NCBI RefSeq assembly: GCF_003206065.1
Contig: NZ_PZJQ01000005.1
Span: 588,761-652,760, forward strand
Direction: 5' to 3'
Origin: Salinicola halimionae
Lineage (GTDB): Bacteria; Pseudomonadota; Gammaproteobacteria; Pseudomonadales; Halomonadaceae
Length of the DNA: 64,000 nucleotides
Part shown: positions 1 to 9,246 of the stretch, one piece after another
How positions within the stretch are numbered: position 1 is the stretch's first letter
Layout of the letters: each line of letters begins with the position of its first letter
The notes under the pieces: generated by a model
Database searches by the model: none
Told to the model about the DNA's origin: nothing
Seen by the model: only the letters and a program-made list of their open reading frames with translations
Made by a program: the position numbers and the translations under genes

Positions 1-31
1 CGAGAGGCCGTTCGTGCTTAGCCGATACTGC

Positions 32-982
32 TCAACGCTGTGTTGATGGCTCGCGCGGATTGCGGCCTAGCGGATGCGGTTCGTTACGCGCCTTGGCCAG
101 CTCGATCTGCTTCTGGCGCTCGCGGGCGCCGGCGCGGGTCTTTTCCGGCAACGAATCCCAGCAGTGGGGACAGCTCACGCCCGGCGAGTACCGTTCGGAG
201 GCCTGGTCTTCGGTGGAGATCGGCATTCGGCAGGCGTGGCACTGCTCGAATTCGCCTTCGCTGAGATCGTGACGCACGGTGACCCGGTTGTCGAACACGA
301 AACAGTCGCCGCGCCAGCGCGTCTGGGCTTCCGGAACCTTCTCCAGATAGCTGAGGATGCCGCCCTTGAGGTGGAACACTTCCTCGAAACCCTCGTCGAG
401 CATGAAGCTCGAGGCCTTCTCGCAGCGAATGCCGCCGGTGCAGAACATCGCCACCTTTCTGTGGCGGCTGGGGTCGTAGTGCTGCTTGACGTAGTCGGGG
501 AACTCGCGAAAGGATTTTGTGCGAGGGTCCACCGCGCCTTCGAAGCTGCCGATTGCCACCTCGTAGTCGTTACGCGTGTCGATCACCAGCACTTCGGGGT
601 CGTCGATCAGATCGTTCCACTGTTCCGGCTCGACGTAGGTACCGACGCGCCGATTCGGATCGACGTCGGCCACGCCCATGGTGACGATCTCGCGCTTGAG
701 CTTGACCTTGGTGCGGTAGAACGGATGTTCTTCGCAGTAGGACTCCTTTTGCGCCAGGGCGCCAAAACGTGGGTCGCGTTTCAGCCATTCGATTAGCGCA
801 TCGATGCTTTCGCGCGTGCCGGAAACGGTACCGTTGATGCCCTCGTTGGCCAGCAGCAACGTACCTTTAACGTCGAGACGTTTCATTTTTTCGACCAGCG
901 GTTCGCGCAACGCTTCACAATCGTCGAGGGTAACGAATTGATACAACGCCGCGACCACGATCGGTTGATCGTTTGATGACAT
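32..982 (-). CDS. trhO: tRNA uridine(34) hydroxylase TrhO (rhodanese family, UPF0176)
   Basis: 316 aa. The family uses O2 to hydroxylate U34 of certain tRNAs, the first step toward 5-oxyacetyluridine at the wobble base. The N-terminal ~100 residues form the UPF0176 domain and a rhodanese domain follows at about 125-225, with the active-site loop CTGGIRCEK (Cys181, second Cys187). The C-terminus has two CxxC pairs (CHAC and CPHC), a probable metal site. The ATG at 982 is chosen because GGAG lies about 9 nt upstream and the family N-terminus aligns here; an in-frame extension to 1120 is low-complexity. The gene stands alone on this strand and ends 31 bp from the window edge. Confidence 0.92.
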   Translation of the reverse strand: MSSNDQPIVVAALYQFVTLDDCEALREPLVEKMKRLDVKGTLLLANEGINGTVSGTRESIDALIEWLKRDPRFGALAQKESYCEEHPFYRTKVKLKREIVTMGVADVDPNRRVGTYVEPEQWNDLIDDPEVLVIDTRNDYEVAIGSFEGAVDPRTKSFREFPDYVKQHYDPSRHRKVAMFCTGGIRCEKASSFMLDEGFEEVFHLKGGILSYLEKVPEAQTRWRGDCFVFDNRVTVRHDLSEGEFEQCHACRMPISTEDQASERYSPGVSCPHCWDSLPEKTRAGARERQKQIELAKARNEPHPLGRNPREPSTQR

Positions 983-1164
983 GCTATGGCTCCAGGCTGT
1001 CGCCCTCGCAAAGGGCGGACCGGTAAATGGGGCGTGGCCGTGGGCGCCTTGGACAAGCTTCTGGCGCGGCCATGGGCGCCTTGATAAGTAACCGCGACGC
1101 ATTTTACGCCGCTGGATCATGGAGTCCAGTGACCCTCCGTCGCAGGCATCGAAATCGCTTCCCG

Positions 1165-2091
1165 CTAGTGAACGGTGTCGGCGATATAACGCGCGATCAT
1201 CAAATCGAGGTGGGCGCCGCCGCCATTCTTGAACACGGTGATGTCGGTTTCGTTCTGGCGGCCGACATGGTCGGTAAGCAGGTCGTAGAAGTCACCAAGA
1301 ATATCTTCCTCGACGATGGCGCCGCTGGCGAGCGGAATCTTGAGCTCGCCGATATGCCCCAGGGTCGTCGCCCGGCTGTCCACGAACAGTCGGCCCTTTT
1401 GCAGCAAAGCGTCATCGGCTTCCCGCATGTCCGCCTTGTAGGCACCGATCAGATCGACATGGGTGCCAGGGCGTACCCACTCACCGCGAATCAAAGGCGC
1501 ACGTGCCATCGTGGCGCTGGTGATGATATCGGCTGATCCCGCGGCAGCTTCCAGGTCTGTCACCGCCGTCACTTTCAGGCTCCTGTCGGAACAGGTCCTG
1601 GCGAGCGCTTCGGCCTTGTCGTGAGTTCGGTTCCAGACGCTGATGCGCTCAAGACCGGGGAATAGTGTGCTGTAGCCATCGATCAGGCTCGCTGCGACCG
1701 CCCCCGCGCCGCAGACGAGTAAATGGCGACTATCGGGCCGGGCAAGTGAAAGCGCGCCCCACAGCGAATCGCTGATCGTCTTGATTTCGGTGACCAGACG
1801 ACTTTCGATGATCGCCTTCAGTTGGCCATCATCAGGATCGAAATAGAGCATCGCGCCCTGCACGGTAGCCAATCCGCGTGCCGTATTACCGTCGAACACG
1901 GTCACTGCCTTGACGCCGTAGCCTACGCCCGGAATGAAACAGGAGCGGTTGAGTAGCGTCTTGTCTGCAGGACCCAGGAAAGTGTCGTCGATTTCCGGCC
2001 TAGCCGCTCGATGGCCTTTTTTCAGCGCATCGACGGACTCGGCCCAGGAAAGGCGATCGCGAGCTTCGGAATAATTGATCAGTCGGTGCAT
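1165..2091 (-). CDS. Ornithine cyclodeaminase / mu-crystallin family protein
   Basis: 308 aa, the usual length for the family, whose members are NAD(P)-dependent enzymes such as ornithine cyclodeaminase and delta1-pyrroline-2-carboxylate or ketimine reductases. The central Rossmann fold shows the dinucleotide loop [17 protein letters not shown] at about residue 125. The N-terminal substrate domain has conserved features such as [11 protein letters not shown]. The ATG is 10 bp downstream of the stop of the OsmC-like gene, so this is the last gene of a five-gene operon. The substrate cannot be settled from sequence; ornithine, pyrroline-2-carboxylate or another cyclic imino acid is possible. 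Co-occurrence with two acetyltransferases and a PaiB-like protein points to amine or imino-acid metabolism (inference). Confidence 0.85.
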   Translation of the reverse strand: MHRLINYSEARDRLSWAESVDALKKGHRAARPEIDDTFLGPADKTLLNRSCFIPGVGYGVKAVTVFDGNTARGLATVQGAMLYFDPDDGQLKAIIESRLVTEIKTISDSLWGALSLARPDSRHLLVCGAGAVAASLIDGYSTLFPGLERISVWNRTHDKAEALARTCSDRSLKVTAVTDLEAAAGSADIITSATMARAPLIRGEWVRPGTHVDLIGAYKADMREADDALLQKGRLFVDSRATTLGHIGELKIPLASGAIVEEDILGDFYDLLTDHVGRQNETDITVFKNGGGAHLDLMIARYIADTVH

Positions 2092-2101
2092 CTCTGGACT
2101 C

Positions 2102-2584
2102 TCAAGGGTCGACGATTTCGGTGACGACTTCGGTCTTGACCGAGTTGGCGATGAAACAACCTCGATGAGCTTGGTAGTGCATCTTTTCGAGTTGTTCGCG
2201 TGTCGGTTGGCGAGCGTTGGAAAAAGTGACGGCAGGTCGCAGCGTGACCTGTGTGACGGCGAGCCTGCCCTCGGCGTTCTTTTCCATTACGCCGATGGCT
2301 TGGTCTTGATATCGATCGACCACAAAGCGGCGTTTGGCGGCGATGCCAAGAAACACCAGCAGATGACAGCTGGATAGTGATGCGACGAAGGCTTCCTCTG
2401 GGTCGACGTTCGCTTCGACAGAGTAGGGTAGGGGAACGACGTGTGGTGATGAGGACGCCGGGATCGTGACGCCTCCATCGAAATGCCATTCGTGTCCTCG
2501 GCTGTAGTGGCTGTCGGTGAACGTCTCTGCCGGCTGGCGTTGCCAGCGTACGGTGGCGGTGTACTGGGAAGTGTACTGGGACAA
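2102..2584 (-). CDS. OsmC/Ohr family peroxidase-like protein (TTG start)
   Basis: 160 aa OsmC-like protein. The family reduces organic hydroperoxides with two cysteines; both are present, in ASLSSCHLLVFL (about residue 74) and in HRGCFIANSV (about residue 143). The N-terminus carries a short repeat, SQYTSQYT. The start is a TTG: AGGAG sits 7 nt upstream, while an ATG 4 nt earlier (position 2588) opens a different frame with no family similarity. Stop and start spacings to its neighbours are 10 bp downstream and 13 bp upstream, so it is the fourth gene of the operon read leftward from 4496. It resembles the YhfA/OsmC branch of general redox proteins more than classical Ohr; the substrate is unknown. 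Confidence 0.87.
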   Translation of the reverse strand: MSQYTSQYTATVRWQRQPAETFTDSHYSRGHEWHFDGGVTIPASSSPHVVPLPYSVEANVDPEEAFVASLSSCHLLVFLGIAAKRRFVVDRYQDQAIGVMEKNAEGRLAVTQVTLRPAVTFSNARQPTREQLEKMHYQAHRGCFIANSVKTEVVTEIVDP

Positions 2585-2597
2585 GCATTTCTCCTAA

Positions 2598-3245
2598 CTA
2601 GTCTATTCCGCTCAGGGTCCTTGCTTCAGAGATATCGTACCCGTACTCGACCTGAAGTCCGTGGAAAATCGCCTCGCGCTCTTCCAGCGGCTTGTGCTGG
2701 CTTGCCTTGCGTTTGCCTTCGAGGCGCTCGATGGTCAGTTCGACACCGATGATGGCCCGACACATTCCTGCGATGTAGTCCTCCGGGGCGTCTGTGATCG
2801 ACCAGGGGGATGGGCGGCCTCGCTCGAACCGCTGGGTCAATCGTCCCACGATCCCTCGCAGCCATTCTGGGTCATCGATCAAGCGAAGTCGGCCGTGGGC
2901 GTGAACGACCTGATAGTTCCAGGTCGGCACGACCTTGCCATGCTCGCGCTTGGCCGGATACCAGCTCGGGGTGATATACCCCTGCGGACCGTGAAAGATC
3001 GCCAGTGCCGAGATGGTCTCGGCGCCGTTAGCCATTACCTTGGCCAGTGGGTTGCCTCGAGCGATATGCCCGCGCAGCGTGCCCGATGCTGCCCCATCGC
3101 CGTCAGGCTCGAACAGCAGAGGCAGGTGGTCGGCCGTAAGTCCTTCTTCCTGACTCTGCGTGATCAGCGTAGCGAACGGCGCCTGATCGATGGCTTGCCC
3201 CAGAGCATCGGTATCATCGACGCGGAACTGGCTCGGCTGGTACAT
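2598..3245 (-). CDS. PaiB-like FMN-binding protein
   Basis: 215 aa, matching the PaiB family (FMN-binding negative transcriptional regulator; split-barrel flavin fold). Visible signatures are MYQPSQFRVDD at the N-terminus, HLPLLFEPDG at about 40, the FMN-region motif GYITPSWYPAK, and VPTWNYQVVHAHGRL. In Bacillus subtilis paiB is paired with the polyamine acetyltransferase gene paiA and represses sporulation and protease genes. Here the ATG lies 2 bp after the stop of a GNAT acetyltransferase gene, an analogous pairing. A DNA-binding role is not evident from the sequence; a flavin-dependent oxidoreductase or sensor role is equally possible. Confidence 0.86.
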   Translation of the reverse strand: MYQPSQFRVDDTDALGQAIDQAPFATLITQSQEEGLTADHLPLLFEPDGDGAASGTLRGHIARGNPLAKVMANGAETISALAIFHGPQGYITPSWYPAKREHGKVVPTWNYQVVHAHGRLRLIDDPEWLRGIVGRLTQRFERGRPSPWSITDAPEDYIAGMCRAIIGVELTIERLEGKRKASQHKPLEEREAIFHGLQVEYGYDISEARTLSGID

Positions 3246-3247
3246 GG

Positions 3248-3997
3248 TCAGCGCTCCGTTTGCGTCAGTTCAGCCGTCATCGCCGAAAGCGACTGCCACT
3301 GACGACCATCGGCATCGAAGTTGTCCGCGGCCAGCCACTGTTGATGACAGGCCCGCACCTTCGGCCATTCGCTGTCGATGATCGAAAGCCAGGCCGTATC
3401 GCGGTTGCGGCCATTGACCACTCGATGCTGACGAAAAATGCCCTCGAAACGAAAGCCCAAGCGCTCGGCCGCGCGTCGAGATGGTGCGTTCAAGGCATCG
3501 CATTTCCATTCGACGCGCCGGTAGCCGAGTTCGAAGGCGTACCGAATCAACAGGATCAGCGCCTCGCTGGAGATCGGCGTTCGCGCCATGCGCGGCGAGA
3601 AGCTCAGGTGGCCGATCTCGATGCGACCATCCGCCAGCACGATATTCAGATAAGTCGCCATGCCGACAGCCTGATCGTCCGTCGGGTCGATGATGGCGAA
3701 GCAGCACGGATCATCGTTTGCGCACATCGTCTCGAGCCAGCGCTCGCAGCCCGCCAGATCGTCGAACGGGCGCCCGCCGAGGTAGGTCCAGCGGGCCTTG
3801 GTCTCGTGGTCGTTGGCGATGGTGGGATCCGGCAGCTGCCACGCCTGCCATAGCGAAGCGCCATGCCGGCGCGGGTCGAGTGGCTCCAGGCGGCAGAAGT
3901 GGCCTTCGCGAATGACGCGGCTCGGAGGCGACGGCGGCTGCCAGTCTTCGATGTCTGGACCGATCGGTTGACCATACTGATTCAGTGTCGAGTTCAT
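3248..3997 (-). CDS. GNAT N-acetyltransferase (RimJ/RimL-like)
   Basis: 249 aa. An N-terminal extension of about 30 residues (NQYGQPIGPDIEDWQPP) precedes the GNAT fold; this header is typical of a GNAT subfamily found with amine and amino-acid loci. The acetyl-CoA region falls around IEIGHLSFSPRMARTPISSEAL and the C-terminal half has LGYRRVEWKCDALNAPSRRAAERLGFRFEG, a standard RimJ/RimL-type ending. The ATG at 3997 is 4 bp downstream of the other GNAT stop, and its own stop is 2 bp before the PaiB-like start, indicating translational coupling. Substrate unknown; small amines or amino acids are plausible. Confidence 0.83.
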   Translation of the reverse strand: MNSTLNQYGQPIGPDIEDWQPPSPPSRVIREGHFCRLEPLDPRRHGASLWQAWQLPDPTIANDHETKARWTYLGGRPFDDLAGCERWLETMCANDDPCCFAIIDPTDDQAVGMATYLNIVLADGRIEIGHLSFSPRMARTPISSEALILLIRYAFELGYRRVEWKCDALNAPSRRAAERLGFRFEGIFRQHRVVNGRNRDTAWLSIIDSEWPKVRACHQQWLAADNFDADGRQWQSLSAMTAELTQTER

Positions 3998-4001
3998 GGT
4001 T

Positions 4002-4496
4002 TCACACGTTCAAGAGATAGGTATAAAACGACTCGTCGCGCTGCCAGTCGAGTGCCTGATAGCGGGACTGAGCGGCGACGTTGTCGATCTGCGTGCGCAG
4101 CATCAGTTGGGGCACGTCGTGCTCGGCTGCCAGATCCCTAGCTGCCTGCAGCAACGCGCTTCCGGCCCCGCTGCGCCGGGCCGCGTGAACGACGAAGAGA
4201 TCGTTGAGAATCCAGCGGAAGCCGAGCGAAGTGGTCGAGGGTACGGGGAACAGCTGTACGAAGCCGATCGGCGCTCCGGCGTCATCCAGCGCAACCAGAA
4301 GATAGGCGTCTTCCCGTTCGAATCGCTGAGCCAGGAAACGCCGAGCACCTTCCGGATCGCTGGGTTGTCGATAAAACTGACGATAGCCATCGACCAGCGG
4401 GACGAGGCTGTCGACGTCTGCGGATGTGGCTAGTCGAATGGAGGGCATGGCGAGAAGCTCCGGAATAGGCGTAACGTGAACCGAGTTTGTCGCCAT
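4002..4496 (-). CDS. GNAT N-acetyltransferase
   Basis: 164 aa from the ATG at 4496, which has GAGGAA about 7 nt upstream; a second Met 16 codons in (4448) begins the conserved domain and is an alternative. GNAT core: MPSIRLATSADVDSLVPLV (strand 1), PIGFVQLFPVPSTTSLG, then the acetyl-CoA P-loop region LNDLFVVHAARRSGAGSALL, and QLMLRTQIDNVAAQSRYQALDW. It is the first gene of the leftward operon and is divergent from the MocR regulator across 75 bp, so the regulator is likely to act on this promoter. Substrate is not predictable. Confidence 0.83.
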   Translation of the reverse strand: MATNSVHVTPIPELLAMPSIRLATSADVDSLVPLVDGYRQFYRQPSDPEGARRFLAQRFEREDAYLLVALDDAGAPIGFVQLFPVPSTTSLGFRWILNDLFVVHAARRSGAGSALLQAARDLAAEHDVPQLMLRTQIDNVAAQSRYQALDWQRDESFYTYLLNV

Positions 4497-4512
4497 GCTG
4501 GTTCCTCGGTAA

Positions 4513-4558
4513 GAGCCAGTTGGCATAATATTGAAGGGACCAGTAGCGAGGAGCCAGT
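4513..4558. promoter_or_regulatory. Direct repeats in the GNAT operon / mocR divergent promoter
   Basis: Three related octamers lie in the same orientation in the 75-bp divergent region: GAGCCAGT at 4513-4520, GGACCAGT at 4537-4544 and GAGCCAGT at 4551-4558. MocR/GabR-type regulators are known to bind direct repeats between themselves and their targets, so these are candidate operators. A CATAAT hexamer at 4524-4529 could be a -10 element, but no convincing -35 was found. Confidence 0.45.
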
Positions 4559-4571
4559 ATCGGGGAAGCCT

Positions 4572-6071
4572 ATGTCCAAGTCTCATGCCCATCGTCTATG
4601 GATCATCGAAGCGCTGGAGATGCGGTTGGCCTCGCCCTCGACGCTGACGCTGACCCAGCGGCTGTATCAGTCATTGCGGGACTGGATCCAGGATGGCGCA
4701 CTTGGCACCGGTAGTGCGCTACCGTCATCACGGCATCTGGCGCGCGAGCTGGGTCTTGGACGTAACACGGTGCTGGGGGCGATCGACCGTCTGACCGCAG
4801 AAGGGTTCGTGGAGGCTCGGCCAGGCGCTGGCGTTTTTGTCGCCGAATGGCGAGCGGGCGCGATGACCGAGGCATTGCCGGAATCAGACGCTGCTGCCAC
4901 AACGCCTGAACTTTCCACTCGGGGACAGCGCATTCTCGATTTCAGTGGTGTGCTGACCGATCGTCACACTGCCTTTGCCCCGGGCGTACCGGCGCTGGAC
5001 CAGTTTCCGCGTGAGCGCTGGCAGCGGTTGCTACGCCGGCATCATCAGCGAGCGCCGCTCGAGTGGCACGATTACCAGCAACAGGGCGGTGTGCCGGCCC
5101 TTCGCGAAGCGCTCTGTGATTATCTGAGGCTGTCGCGTTCGGTGCGCTGTCGGCCCGAGCAAATATTGATCACTCAAGGCGCCCAACAAGGCTTCGAACT
5201 GATCGCACGACTGCTCGCCGATGTGGGAGAGACCGTATGGATGGAGGAGCCAGGCTACGGCGGGGCGCACTCCTGTTTCGTGGCGGCCGGACTGAAAACA
5301 AGTCCGCTAGAGGTGGATAGCGAGGGCGCTAGGGCGGCGAATATGTCGACCGGGCTCTCATCCCCCCGGTTGATCTACGTCACACCCTCTCATCAGTATC
5401 CCAGCGGTGTGACGATGACTCTGCCCCGACGAATGGCGTTGCTGGAAGCCGCCCGACGCTACGCTGTCTGGATCATCGAGGATGACTACGACAGCGAATT
5501 TCGCTATGCCAGTGCCCCGATCGCGTCGCTGCAGGGGCTCGTCGATAACGGCCCGGTGATCTATGTCGGCACGTTCAGCAAGGTACTATACCCGGGTCTG
5601 CGACTCGGCTATCTGGTCTTGCCAGAGGCCTTGGTCGAACCGTTCAAACGCGCTAATGCGCGTCTCCATCGGGAAGGGCAGTACGTAGCCCAGTCGGCGC
5701 TGGCGGAATTCATCGCCGAGGGATATTTCGTGCGCCACGTCTCACGGATGAGAGAGCTTTACCGTCGGCGTCAGGCGAACCTTCGTCACGCACTGGCGCC
5801 GGCGATCGCGCTCGGGCTGAAGTTGTCCTCTGGGCAGGCCGGAATGCATCTGGTCGCCGAATTGGGAAGTCTCGAACTCGAAACTACACTGGTCACACGC
5901 GGGCGGGAGGCAGGCATCCTGCTCTCGCCCCTCTCGCGCTACTACTCGAAACCACCAGGGAAACCAGGGTTGGTGCTGGGTTATGCCGGTGCTACCGAAA
6001 CCGAGATCGCCTCGGCAGGAAGATGGCTCAGCGACGCCTGGTGCGAGCTGAGCTGCTCCGATTCCGGTTGA
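4572..6071 (+). CDS. MocR-family (GntR/aminotransferase fusion) transcriptional regulator
   Basis: 499 aa, the normal length for MocR regulators. The N-terminal winged helix-turn-helix (about 15-85) includes LTQRLYQSLRDWIQDG, SRHLARELGLGRNTVLGAIDRL and RPGAGVFVAEW. The rest is a fold-type I aminotransferase domain, with PLP-binding Lys337 in YVGTFSKVLYPGLRLGYL and EDDYDSEFRY before it. The ATG at 4572 is chosen because GGGGAAG precedes it; an in-frame extension to 4476 would overlap the divergent gene. MocR proteins sense PLP and amines or amino acids (PdxR, GabR, TauR, DdlR). Its divergent tight operon suggests a ligand linked to amine acetylation or ornithine (inference). Confidence 0.9.
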   Translation: MSKSHAHRLWIIEALEMRLASPSTLTLTQRLYQSLRDWIQDGALGTGSALPSSRHLARELGLGRNTVLGAIDRLTAEGFVEARPGAGVFVAEWRAGAMTEALPESDAAATTPELSTRGQRILDFSGVLTDRHTAFAPGVPALDQFPRERWQRLLRRHHQRAPLEWHDYQQQGGVPALREALCDYLRLSRSVRCRPEQILITQGAQQGFELIARLLADVGETVWMEEPGYGGAHSCFVAAGLKTSPLEVDSEGARAANMSTGLSSPRLIYVTPSHQYPSGVTMTLPRRMALLEAARRYAVWIIEDDYDSEFRYASAPIASLQGLVDNGPVIYVGTFSKVLYPGLRLGYLVLPEALVEPFKRANARLHREGQYVAQSALAEFIAEGYFVRHVSRMRELYRRRQANLRHALAPAIALGLKLSSGQAGMHLVAELGSLELETTLVTRGREAGILLSPLSRYYSKPPGKPGLVLGYAGATETEIASAGRWLSDAWCELSCSDSG

Positions 6072-6086
6072 GCCAGACCACTCGGG

Positions 6087-7385
6087 TCAGGCGTCGCCCT
6101 CGCCACCTTCTTCTGTGTCGTTGGGCCCGACGGCGCTCCGATGACTGCCTTTCTGGGATCGTTGTGACGACGTGTCCTTGCGAGCGCTGGGTTGCGATCG
6201 CTCATGTTCCGTGTCGGCGCCGTCACGTTCGGCATTTTCATGTCTGATGTCCTCACGCCCGGAGCCTTCTCGTGCGACGCCTTCGGGCAGATAGATCCGC
6301 GAGGCGGGAATCGCCAGCTCGGCGCCGTGGTCATCGATGATGTCGCGTACCTTGAGCAGGATGCCCTGTTTGATCTCCTGGAATCGTTGCCAGTCCGTCA
6401 CCCGCGTGAAGGCGTAAAGCATGATGTTCAACGAATATTCACCGTAGGTGGTGAAGTTGATCGTGATCAGCTCATCCTGGTCGATCTCTTCGTGTTGCTG
6501 AAACAGGTTGCGGATATCGCGGGTGATGGCCTCGATCGCGTGGGCATCCTGATAGCGAACGCCGACGTTTTCCCATAGCCGGCGGCTGACCATACGTGTC
6601 GGCGTTTCGACCGATATCTGACTGAACCAGGCATTGGGCACGTAGAGCGGCGGCCCTCCGAATGTCCGAACGGTAGTCAGACGCCAGCCGATGTCCTCGA
6701 CGATACCCTCGATCTGGCGCTCGGGAGAACGGATCCAGTCTCCGACCACGAAGGGCTTGTCCAGATGGACCACCATGCCGCCGAAGAAATTGGCGATGAC
6801 GTCCCGCGCGGCAAAGCCGATGACCAGCCCGCCGAAGCCGCCCATCGCTAGAATGCTCGACATCGACACGCCGAGAATCTGCAGCCCGATCAATATCAGC
6901 GTCACGATCAGGATGGCACCGACGATCTTGGTCAAGGCCGACGCCGAGGTCGGGTCGACGGGCTTGGCGTGACAGTTACCCGGCGGGAAAACCAGGCGCT
7001 GTTCGAGACGTCGGAAAAGTCGGATGCCGCCCCAGGCAACCAGCAATAGCGTGATCAGAGCGCCAACCCGCGATAGAACGGTGGTCAGACGTTCGATCTC
7101 GAAATGTCCACCGATAACGCCAAGGCTGACCATCAGCGCGGTTATCCAAACCCACCAGCGTAACGGAAGGCGCAATCCGTGCAGGATGGGGTCGTCCCAC
7201 CGGCGTGGGGAATTGCGTAGACGACGCTCCATCCGGTTGAGGACGAAATGCAGTGCGATGTCGATGACGACCGCCGTCAGCATTATCAGGGCCGGGAATA
7301 CGATCCAGCCGGGGACATGTAGCCACTGCCCCAGTTCGCTCTGAAAGCGGGAAAGTAGGGTTGTGGCGCTATCGGAAATATTCAT
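6087..7385 (-). CDS. MscS-family mechanosensitive channel
   Basis: 432 aa from the ATG at 7385 (GCAGG about 5 nt upstream; an in-frame extension to 7460 lacks family features). Four hydrophobic segments are visible at about 20-42, 65-85, 95-115 and 145-170. The third is followed by the MscS pore and beta-domain signature GGFGGLVIGFAARDVIANFFGG and HLDKPFVVGDWI. The beta domain contains WRLTTVRTFGGPPLYVPN, resembling the YbdG/YnaI group of medium MscS proteins. The last ~50 residues are strongly charged and low-complexity, beyond the family core. Expected role: inner-membrane release of solutes on hypo-osmotic shock. It converges with mocR, 15 bp apart. Confidence 0.9.
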   Translation of the reverse strand: MNISDSATTLLSRFQSELGQWLHVPGWIVFPALIMLTAVVIDIALHFVLNRMERRLRNSPRRWDDPILHGLRLPLRWWVWITALMVSLGVIGGHFEIERLTTVLSRVGALITLLLVAWGGIRLFRRLEQRLVFPPGNCHAKPVDPTSASALTKIVGAILIVTLILIGLQILGVSMSSILAMGGFGGLVIGFAARDVIANFFGGMVVHLDKPFVVGDWIRSPERQIEGIVEDIGWRLTTVRTFGGPPLYVPNAWFSQISVETPTRMVSRRLWENVGVRYQDAHAIEAITRDIRNLFQQHEEIDQDELITINFTTYGEYSLNIMLYAFTRVTDWQRFQEIKQGILLKVRDIIDDHGAELAIPASRIYLPEGVAREGSGREDIRHENAERDGADTEHERSQPSARKDTSSQRSQKGSHRSAVGPNDTEEGGEGDA

Positions 7386-7637
7386 GCACCTGCTTTCTGT
7401 GTCCGGAAATTGGAGCGCGACTGCGCTGCGATATGGCTGAACGCTCACCCTGTCGGTCAACGTGGGATGGCTTGGTTCTGGAAAGCTTAGCGGGCCGCCG
7501 GCCTGTGTTCCAAGGCGATACTCGAATCATTGCGAGCGTTAGCCTGCCAGGGGCCGGCTTGGCCATGCCTTTTTGATCTCACGCTTTGCGGTGGCACCCT
7601 ATCTGTCCCATCCTGAGGAGGCGGAAGATATTGGACG

Positions 7638-8153
7638 TCAACGCAGGCAGCAACGTTTGGCTTTCTTGCCGCTACCGCAAGTGCAGGGAGCGTTGCGGCT
7701 GACAGCTGACGGCGAAGTCGGGTCCATGACGCCATCCCGATAACGCCATTCCCCCTTGATACGGCGGAAACGCGAGCGCTCGTGAAGGATGTCAGACGAT
7801 GTCATCGAGGTCGCCCCCAGCGGGCGATAGCGGGCCTTGAATTCGACCACGCCTTGGGCGCCGTCCTCGCGAGCCTCGATGATTTCGAGGCCGAGCCAAT
7901 GGCTGTCTCGCGTGTCGAGCTGAGCCATCGTCAGCGTCGGATCGCGAGTGCGGGGATCCCACGTGGTGAAGAGATAGGCCCCGAGGCCTCCCAGCGCAAA
8001 AGCGCTGTAGCGCGAGCGCATGAGGGCCTCAGGTGTCGGCGCGGAGGCTGCTCCAAGATGATAGATACCGCAACAGTGATCGTAGCTTTGCGCGCTGCCG
8101 CAGGGGCATGGGCGGGGGTGATCGCTTTCCGGGGCTGTGGTTGGAAGCTTCAT
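7638..8153 (-). CDS. YchJ family protein (UPF0225) with two SEC-C zinc motifs
   Basis: 171 aa. SEC-C type zinc motifs are at both ends: CPCGSAQSYDHCC (about 16-28) and CTCGSGKKAKRCC near the C-terminus. The core has the YchJ/NTF2-like features ALMRSRYSAFALGG and WLGLEI. The family is common in gammaproteobacteria and its function is not established. The start at 8153 has no strong ribosome binding site. It is divergent from the DUF3581 gene across about 150 bp. Confidence 0.88.
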   Translation of the reverse strand: MKLPTTAPESDHPRPCPCGSAQSYDHCCGIYHLGAASAPTPEALMRSRYSAFALGGLGAYLFTTWDPRTRDPTLTMAQLDTRDSHWLGLEIIEAREDGAQGVVEFKARYRPLGATSMTSSDILHERSRFRRIKGEWRYRDGVMDPTSPSAVSRNAPCTCGSGKKAKRCCLR

Positions 8154-8306
8154 CTGAGTAAACTACGCTATCGTTTGTCGCTAAATGTTAATGGTACGCT
8201 GTGATTTACCCGGACATGTGGTAAAAGAGCGGCGCCTAGAATACCAATGAATAACGACGCCAAGCCATTCCATCGCCAAGTCATTCGACATGTGGGTCGA
8301 CCACCT

Positions 8307-9020
8307 ATGTTTCTCGACGAGTTTCATTCTACCGCCGCCGACTCTTTTTGCATCACGGCAGCGCAGGCCAGTCAGTTCGCGCGTCAGATCGCGGGGGATT
8401 ACAACCCGATTCACGACCCGTGCGCGCGCCGCTTTTGCGTGCCCGGAGATTTGCTGTTTGCGCTGGTGCTGTCTCGCTACGGTCTGTCCCAGAACATGAC
8501 GTTCCACTTCTGCGGCATGGTGGGGGATCGGGTTACGTTGCGTTTCGTCGAGGACGATGCCGGCACCGTCAGCGTCGTCGATCAGGCCGGAAAGCAATAC
8601 CTGAGCGTCAAGCGCAGCGGTTGGACCATCCGTGATCCGGCGACCGTCGAGACATTCACTCGCCGTTACGTGGCGTTCTCCGGACGCAACTTCCCGCACT
8701 ATCTGAAGCCTCTGCTGGAAGAGAAGGGCGTCATGTTCAATCCTCAGCGCCCGCTGGTGATCTACGACAGCATGGGCTTTTCGTTGAAGGATCATGACCC
8801 ATGCGATCTGGACCTGGATTTCGCCGGGGCCAATCTGGACGTCAAAGGCAAACGCGGCGAAGCCCATCTCGAATTTCGAATGAGCTGCAACGGTCACGAT
8901 GTCGGCATCGGTTCCAAAAAACTGGTCATCAGTGGTCTACAGGATTACGACGCGGAAAAAATGGATACGTTCGTGACCAACTTCGCCCAATTGAAAGCAG
9001 CCAACCCCTGTTCGGCGTAA
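8307..9020 (+). CDS. DUF3581 family protein, unknown function
   Basis: 237 aa from the ATG at 8307, where the family N-terminus (MFLDEF) aligns; an in-frame ATG at 8247 would add 20 residues and neither start has a clear ribosome binding site. Conserved DUF3581 features are FARQIAGDYNPIHD, FCVPGDLLFALVLS, FSGRNFPHYL, QRPLVIYDSMGF and LDVKGKRGEAHLEF. The NPIHD stretch recalls hot-dog-fold dehydratases, so an acyl-related fold is possible. No catalytic role is known. Widespread in marine gammaproteobacteria. Confidence 0.85.
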   Translation: MFLDEFHSTAADSFCITAAQASQFARQIAGDYNPIHDPCARRFCVPGDLLFALVLSRYGLSQNMTFHFCGMVGDRVTLRFVEDDAGTVSVVDQAGKQYLSVKRSGWTIRDPATVETFTRRYVAFSGRNFPHYLKPLLEEKGVMFNPQRPLVIYDSMGFSLKDHDPCDLDLDFAGANLDVKGKRGEAHLEFRMSCNGHDVGIGSKKLVISGLQDYDAEKMDTFVTNFAQLKAANPCSA

Positions 9021-9246
9021 GCCTGCGTCTGTGTCCTGTATTTCCACTTTATTGTGTGGCTTTAGCCATACCGAGCGTCGCTAGGTCGCTGCTCCGTATG
9101 GTGATGAGCGGGGGCATTTTGGCTTCGTTTCATTGTCTCGTTAGGCCGTCCTGAAGCGCGCGATTGGCATTCACGCGTCCCCCCGCTGGTGAGGTTGTTC
9201 ACTCTGTTGCGTTTGTTGAACTGACGACGCGGGATCGTTTACCTGA

